DNA of 64,000 nucleotides from Consotaella salsifontis (GTDB lineage: Bacteria > Pseudomonadota > Alphaproteobacteria > Rhizobiales > Rhizobiaceae), in contig NZ_FUXL01000004.1 of the NCBI RefSeq assembly GCF_900167365.1, positions 186,001-250,000 on the forward strand, read 5' to 3'. The translations under genes were made by a program, and so were the position numbers. This document shows positions 60,166-64,000 of the stretch, piece after piece; the first letter of the stretch is position 1, and every line of letters starts with the position of its first letter. Under the pieces are notes generated by a model. The model worked only from the letters and a program-made list of their open reading frames with translations. It did not search any database and had not been told where the DNA came from.

Positions 60166-60399
60166 ATGAGTACAGAGTCGCTCGGCTTCGCCAAGTTTGA
60201 TCATCCGCGCCACGGCAGTTTCGACGACCCCGCCGCCGTTCTTTCCAACGAGCAGCTCTCGGATGCGGAGAAGGAGGAAGTTCTGCGGGATTGGAAGGCC
60301 GATCTGAAGCGGCGTTTCGGCGACATCACGCCTCTTAGCGGCGAACAACACCACGACCTCGACGAGGCGATTGAGCGGCTCGCGGGCGCGCGGACGTGA
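60166..60399 (+). CDS. Small hydrophilic protein of unknown function
   Basis: A 77-residue charged protein, probably helical (LSNEQLSDAEKEEVLRDWKA; DLDEAIERLAGART), with no signal, span or Cys. I do not recognise it; similar short proteins with a KEEVLRDWKxDL segment are frequent in Rhizobiales. The ATG at 60166 has GGAGG at good spacing, so expression is likely. The 271 bases before it, after tamB, hold a weak hairpin (CTCGCC/GGCGAG at 59903-59923) and no gene. Confidence 0.72.
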   Translation: MSTESLGFAKFDHPRHGSFDDPAAVLSNEQLSDAEKEEVLRDWKADLKRRFGDITPLSGEQHHDLDEAIERLAGART

Positions 60400-60635
60400 G
60401 GCGCAGGCATGGCTGCGGGCGGTTTGGTCGCAGCCAAGATGGGCGATTTTCACGCCTGGCATGCCTGCCCTGTGCCGCGGCGACTTGAGCCCCTCGCCGA
60501 TTTCGGCTCTTCTTTCGCCGAATCGGAATGATCCAGGAATGAAGTCGCATCTATCGACCGGATCGAGAACGGCGTTATCCTTGTCGATAAGCTCCTTTCG
60601 CCTCCGGTGGCGACCAATTTGCAACGGGTGACATT

Positions 60636-62297
60636 TTGACCGACGCGCCTCAATCACAACAATCCGGGCTCACGAGCCGGATCGAGAAGCTGAAGACCCT
60701 GGGCCAGGAAGCCACGAAGCGCGGCACACGCGCGCTGTTCGCGGCCAACCCCAACCGCTTCGGAAGCATGTCGTTCCGGCTGGATGACCTGCTCCTTGAT
60801 CTGTCCAAGTGCGCGATCAGCGAAGATGACCTTGCGGCGCTCATCGATCTGGCGCGGGCCGCGAACCTTGCCGAGAGGCGCGACGCCATGTTCGCCGGCG
60901 CCAAGATCAACGAGACGGAGGGGCGCGCCGTCCTTCACGTGGCGCTGCGCGGGCGCCCCGAGGATGGCTACGCCGTCGATGGCGAGAAGGTCGGCGAGGA
61001 GGTCGAATCCGTCCTTTCCGCCATGTCGCGGTTTTCCGCCGCGCTGCGTGACGGGTCCATCAAGGGCGCGACCGGCAAGACCTTCACCGACGTCGTAAAC
61101 ATCGGTATCGGCGGTTCCGATCTTGGCCCGGCCATGGCGGTGCTGGCGCTCTCGCCCTTCTGTGACGGACCGAAGCTGCATTTCGTTTCCAATATCGACG
61201 GCGCCCACCTCGCCGATACGATTGCGGGCCTCGATCTTTCTACGACGCTCTTCATCGTCGCGTCCAAGACCTTCACCACCATCGAGACGATGACCAACGC
61301 CGAGACGGCGCGCAAGAAAGTGGCGGCAGCGCTTGGCGAAGAGGCGGTTGGCGCGCATTTCGCGGCGGTTTCGACAGCGCTCGACAAGGTTTCGGCCTTC
61401 GGCATCCCGGCCGACCGGGTCTTCGGCTTCTGGGACTGGGTTGGCGGACGCTATTCGGTCTGGTCTGCCATCGGCCTGCCGCTGATGATCGCCATCGGCC
61501 CGGAGAACTTCCGCGCGTTCCTTTCGGGAGCACGCGCCATGGACCAGCATTTCAAGACGGCACCGCTGGAACAGAACCTCCCGGTTCTCCTCGGCCTTGC
61601 CGGCTGGTGGCATCGTGTCGCCCAGGGCCACCCTTCCCGCGCCATCATCCCCTACGACCAGCGCCTTGCGCGCCTGCCCGCCTATCTCCAGCAGCTCGAC
61701 ATGGAGTCGAACGGCAAGCATGTCGGCCTCGACGGGCGCCGGACGCCGACCGTGACGGGTCCGGTCGTATGGGGCGAGCCCGGCACCAACGGCCAGCACG
61801 CCTTTTTCCAGCTCCTCCATCAGGGTACGAACATCGTGCCGGTGGAGTTCATCGTCGCGGCCAACGGCCATGAGGGCGACCTCAAGCACCATCACGACCT
61901 GCTTCTGGCCAATTGCCTCGCCCAGAGCGAGGCGCTGATGCGCGGGCGTTCCATCGAGGAAGCGCGTCAGCAGATGCTCGGCAAAGGGATGAGCCCCCAG
62001 GAGGCGGAGCGCATCGCGCCCCACCGCGAGTTCTCCGGCGACCGGCCGTCCATCACTATCCTTTATCGCACTCTCGACCCGTTCTCCTTCGGGCGCCTCG
62101 TGGCGCTCTACGAGCACCGCGTCTTCGTCGAGGCCCAGCTTTTCGGCATCAATGCCTTCGATCAATGGGGCGTCGAGCTGGGCAAGGAACTCGCCACCGG
62201 GCTTCTGCCCATCGTGACGGGCCAGGCCTCGCCAGACGACCGAGATGCTTCGACGGCCGGCCTGGTCCGCGTCATTCAAGAGATGAGAGACCGATGA
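60636..62297 (+). CDS. pgi: Glucose-6-phosphate isomerase
   Basis: Interconverts glucose 6-phosphate and fructose 6-phosphate. The 553 residues show [60 protein letters not shown], the signature with [19 protein letters not shown] (catalytic Glu and His) and [15 protein letters not shown] (catalytic Lys). The start is a TTG at 60636 with only a weak ribosome site; homology starts about 10 residues in. The stop overlaps the glgP start by an ATGA junction, linking pgi to glycogen breakdown. Confidence 0.95.
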   Translation: MTDAPQSQQSGLTSRIEKLKTLGQEATKRGTRALFAANPNRFGSMSFRLDDLLLDLSKCAISEDDLAALIDLARAANLAERRDAMFAGAKINETEGRAVLHVALRGRPEDGYAVDGEKVGEEVESVLSAMSRFSAALRDGSIKGATGKTFTDVVNIGIGGSDLGPAMAVLALSPFCDGPKLHFVSNIDGAHLADTIAGLDLSTTLFIVASKTFTTIETMTNAETARKKVAAALGEEAVGAHFAAVSTALDKVSAFGIPADRVFGFWDWVGGRYSVWSAIGLPLMIAIGPENFRAFLSGARAMDQHFKTAPLEQNLPVLLGLAGWWHRVAQGHPSRAIIPYDQRLARLPAYLQQLDMESNGKHVGLDGRRTPTVTGPVVWGEPGTNGQHAFFQLLHQGTNIVPVEFIVAANGHEGDLKHHHDLLLANCLAQSEALMRGRSIEEARQQMLGKGMSPQEAERIAPHREFSGDRPSITILYRTLDPFSFGRLVALYEHRVFVEAQLFGINAFDQWGVELGKELATGLLPIVTGQASPDDRDASTAGLVRVIQEMRDR

Positions 62298-64000
62298 ACC
62301 TGACCAATTCCGAATCCAAAAACGCCGATCTCTCCGCCGAGGCTCTCGGCAACGAGATCAAAAGCGCGCCGAACCCCGTCCCCCGCGCCAACGACGCCGA
62401 CACGCTGGCCGAGGAGATTCTGGAAAAGCTGACCTATTCGGTCGGCAAGGACCCGATCGTCGCCCGCCGCCACGACTGGCTGACGGCGACGACGCTGGCC
62501 GTGCGCGACCGCATCATCGACCACTGGTTCGCCACCAGCCAGCGTGGCTACAAGGAGTCGCTGAAGCGCGTCTATTACCTGTCGCTCGAGTTCCTGATCG
62601 GGCGCCTCTTGCGCGACGCCATCAGCAATCTCGGTCTCGACAAGACGCTGCCCGTCGCGCTGTCGCGCTACAACATCAATCTCGACCTGATCGAGCTGCT
62701 CGAACCGGATGCGGCGCTGGGCAACGGCGGCCTGGGGCGTCTGGCTGCTTGCTTCATGGAATCCATGGCCTCGACCGGGGTGCCGAGCTACGGCTACGGC
62801 ATCCGCTATCGCCACGGCCTTTTCCGGCAGGAAATCGCCGATGGCAGCCAGGTCGAACTGCCGGAGAACTGGCTCGCCCACGGCAACCCGTGGGAGTTCG
62901 AGCGCCAGGAGGCCTCCTACGAAATCGGCTTCGGCGGCAAGGTCATCTCGATTCAGGAAGAGGGCAAGGGGCCGCGCCAGGTGTGGCGCCCGGCCGAGCG
63001 CCTGCTGGCGGTAGCCTATGACGTTCCGATCGTCGGCTGGCGCGCCGCCTCGGTCAACACGTTGCGCCTTTGGAGCGCGCAGGCGCTTGACCCGATCCTG
63101 CTGGACGCCTTCAACTCGGGCGACCATATCGGCGCGTTGCGCGAGGCCAATAAGGCAGAAGCCATCACCCAGGTCCTCTACCCGGCCGACTCGCACCTCG
63201 CCGGCCAGGAGCTGCGACTTCGCCAGGAGTATTTCTTCTCCTCCGCGTCGCTTCAGGACATTCTGCGCCGCCACCTGTCGCAGTATCCGAGCCTCGACAA
63301 CCTTTCCGACAAGGTGTCGATCCAGCTAAACGACACGCACCCGGCGGTGTCCGTCGCCGAGCTGATGCGTCTCCTGGTCGACGTACACGGTATGGATTGG
63401 GACAAGGCCTGGAAGATCACCCAGGAAACCTTCTCCTACACCAACCACACGCTTCTTCCCGAGGCGCTGGAGACTTGGCCCGTCCACATCTTCGAGCGGC
63501 TGTTGCCGCGCCAGATGCAGATCATCTACGCGATCAACGCGGCCGTCATCTCCGAGGCGCAGGGCAAGGGCTTCGACGGCGGCAAGATCGCCTCGCTCTC
63601 GCTGATCGACGAAGGCCATGGCCGCCGCGTACGCATGGGCCAGCTCGCTTTCGTTGGCTCCCATGCCATCAACGGCGTCTCCGCGCTCCACACCGAGCTG
63701 ATGAAGGAGACGGTGTTCCGCGCCCTTCACGAGCTCTATCCCGATCGCATCCAGAACAAGACCAACGGTGTGACGCCTCGGCGCTGGCTGTTCCAGTCCA
63801 ACCGGGGGCTGACCAAGCTTCTCGAGGAGACGATCGGGCCGGAGTTCAAGGACAATATCGACAAGCTCAAGGATTTCGATCGCTTCGCGACGGACCCGGA
63901 GACAAGGAAGCGCTTTGCCGCCGTCAAGCTCGACAACAAGAAGCGCCTCGCCAAGCTGATCTCGGAGCGCATGGCTCTCAACGTCAATCCCGAGGCGATC
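62294..64000 (+). CDS. glgP: Glycogen phosphorylase, N-terminal part (runs off the window)
   Basis: Releases glucose 1-phosphate from glycogen. The frame is open from the ATG at 62294 to the end of the window, 569 codons without a stop, about two thirds of the usual length. After a polar lead of about 40 residues come [52 protein letters not shown] (active site), [34 protein letters not shown] and [16 protein letters not shown]. The pyridoxal-phosphate lysine lies beyond the window. It is translationally coupled to pgi. Confidence 0.95.
   Translation, partial: MNLTNSESKNADLSAEALGNEIKSAPNPVPRANDADTLAEEILEKLTYSVGKDPIVARRHDWLTATTLAVRDRIIDHWFATSQRGYKESLKRVYYLSLEFLIGRLLRDAISNLGLDKTLPVALSRYNINLDLIELLEPDAALGNGGLGRLAACFMESMASTGVPSYGYGIRYRHGLFRQEIADGSQVELPENWLAHGNPWEFERQEASYEIGFGGKVISIQEEGKGPRQVWRPAERLLAVAYDVPIVGWRAASVNTLRLWSAQALDPILLDAFNSGDHIGALREANKAEAITQVLYPADSHLAGQELRLRQEYFFSSASLQDILRRHLSQYPSLDNLSDKVSIQLNDTHPAVSVAELMRLLVDVHGMDWDKAWKITQETFSYTNHTLLPEALETWPVHIFERLLPRQMQIIYAINAAVISEAQGKGFDGGKIASLSLIDEGHGRRVRMGQLAFVGSHAINGVSALHTELMKETVFRALHELYPDRIQNKTNGVTPRRWLFQSNRGLTKLLEETIGPEFKDNIDKLKDFDRFATDPETRKRFAAVKLDNKKRLAKLISERMALNVNPEAI

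Noticed and set aside
60487-60515. Terminator between the 77-residue gene and pgi
   Set aside because: GAGCC/GGCTC followed by TTCTTT has a weak, interrupted stem; not reliable enough to list.
60654-62279. 541-codon minus-strand frame opposite pgi
   Set aside because: It is the reverse shadow of a conserved enzyme and has no recognisable domain.
1-64000. tRNA, rRNA, CRISPR arrays, insertion sequences, prophage
   Set aside because: No T-loop GTTCGA-type arms with cloverleaf context, no evenly spaced repeats with spacers, and no transposase, integrase or phage proteins were found.

Overview
The window is GC-rich chromosomal DNA, almost fully coding, from an alphaproteobacterium. It is most likely a member of the Hyphomicrobiales (Rhizobiales). 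Supporting markers are a ChvE/MmsA/MmsB sugar transporter, two BA14K-domain proteins, a BigR sulfur-detoxification operon, ClpS2, candidate CtrA boxes and B12-dependent MetH. The family cannot be fixed from sequence alone. No tRNA, rRNA, CRISPR, insertion sequence, phage gene or replication origin was seen.

Layout. 1-3.4 kb: end of galM, a methyltransferase, a Pro/Trp-rich BA14K protein and an M20 amidohydrolase. 3.5-13 kb: a Tad/Cpa secretion locus in unusual order (tadD, an unknown coiled-coil membrane protein, cpaC, a mini-lipoprotein where cpaD would be, cpaB, cpaE, cpaF, tadB, tadC) with no pilin, prepilin peptidase or TadE/F/G genes in the window. Three units of it carry a similar candidate CtrA box. 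13.1-17.4 kb: clpS2, then bigR divergent from a sulfur-handling operon (two YeeE/YedE halves, an MBL dioxygenase, a DUF442 protein, a TauE exporter, a DUF2892 protein). 17.6-20.2 kb: an RquA-like rhodoquinone methyltransferase and several small proteins. 20.3-25.6 kb: a MarR-MFS-HlyD efflux operon, a DUF900 hydrolase and a membrane methyltransferase. 25.7-30.1 kb: metH divergent from a heme-monooxygenase-like gene, with a perfect CtrA-type box between them.

30.1-37.5 kb: a sugar uptake and oxidation cluster (two Gfo/Idh/MocA oxidoreductases, an SMP-30 lactonase, MmsB, MmsA, ChvE), with three tandem stem-loops between chvE and mmsA. 38.3-45.6 kb: pncB, a 3-hydroxyisobutyryl-CoA hydrolase, rpe, fbp, a HerA-like ATPase and a CaiB-type CoA transferase. 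45.9-48.5 kb: a CIO-type cytochrome bd oxidase with its 39-residue DUF2474 partner. 48.5-51.7 kb: a SnoaL-like protein, then a DNA-repair pair: UdgX and a radical-SAM protein ending in a sliding-clamp-binding motif. 51.9-59.9 kb: a second BA14K protein, then tamA-tamB, where tamB carries an in-frame tandem repeat of exact 303-bp period. 60.2-64 kb: a small protein, pgi and the start of glgP, which runs off the window.

How the parts fit: sugar uptake, lactone hydrolysis, pgi/fbp/rpe and glycogen phosphorylase outline sugar oxidation, gluconeogenesis and glycogen turnover. Cytochrome bd plus a possible rhodoquinone pathway suggest life at fluctuating oxygen. BigR and its operon suggest sulfide/persulfide handling. 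The Tad locus, BA14K proteins and TamAB concern the cell surface. The observations most worth testing are the CtrA boxes on the rearranged Tad locus, the unknown Tad-locus proteins, the clamp motif on the radical-SAM/UdgX pair, the RquA homologue with a small gene upstream of it, and the TamB repeat.
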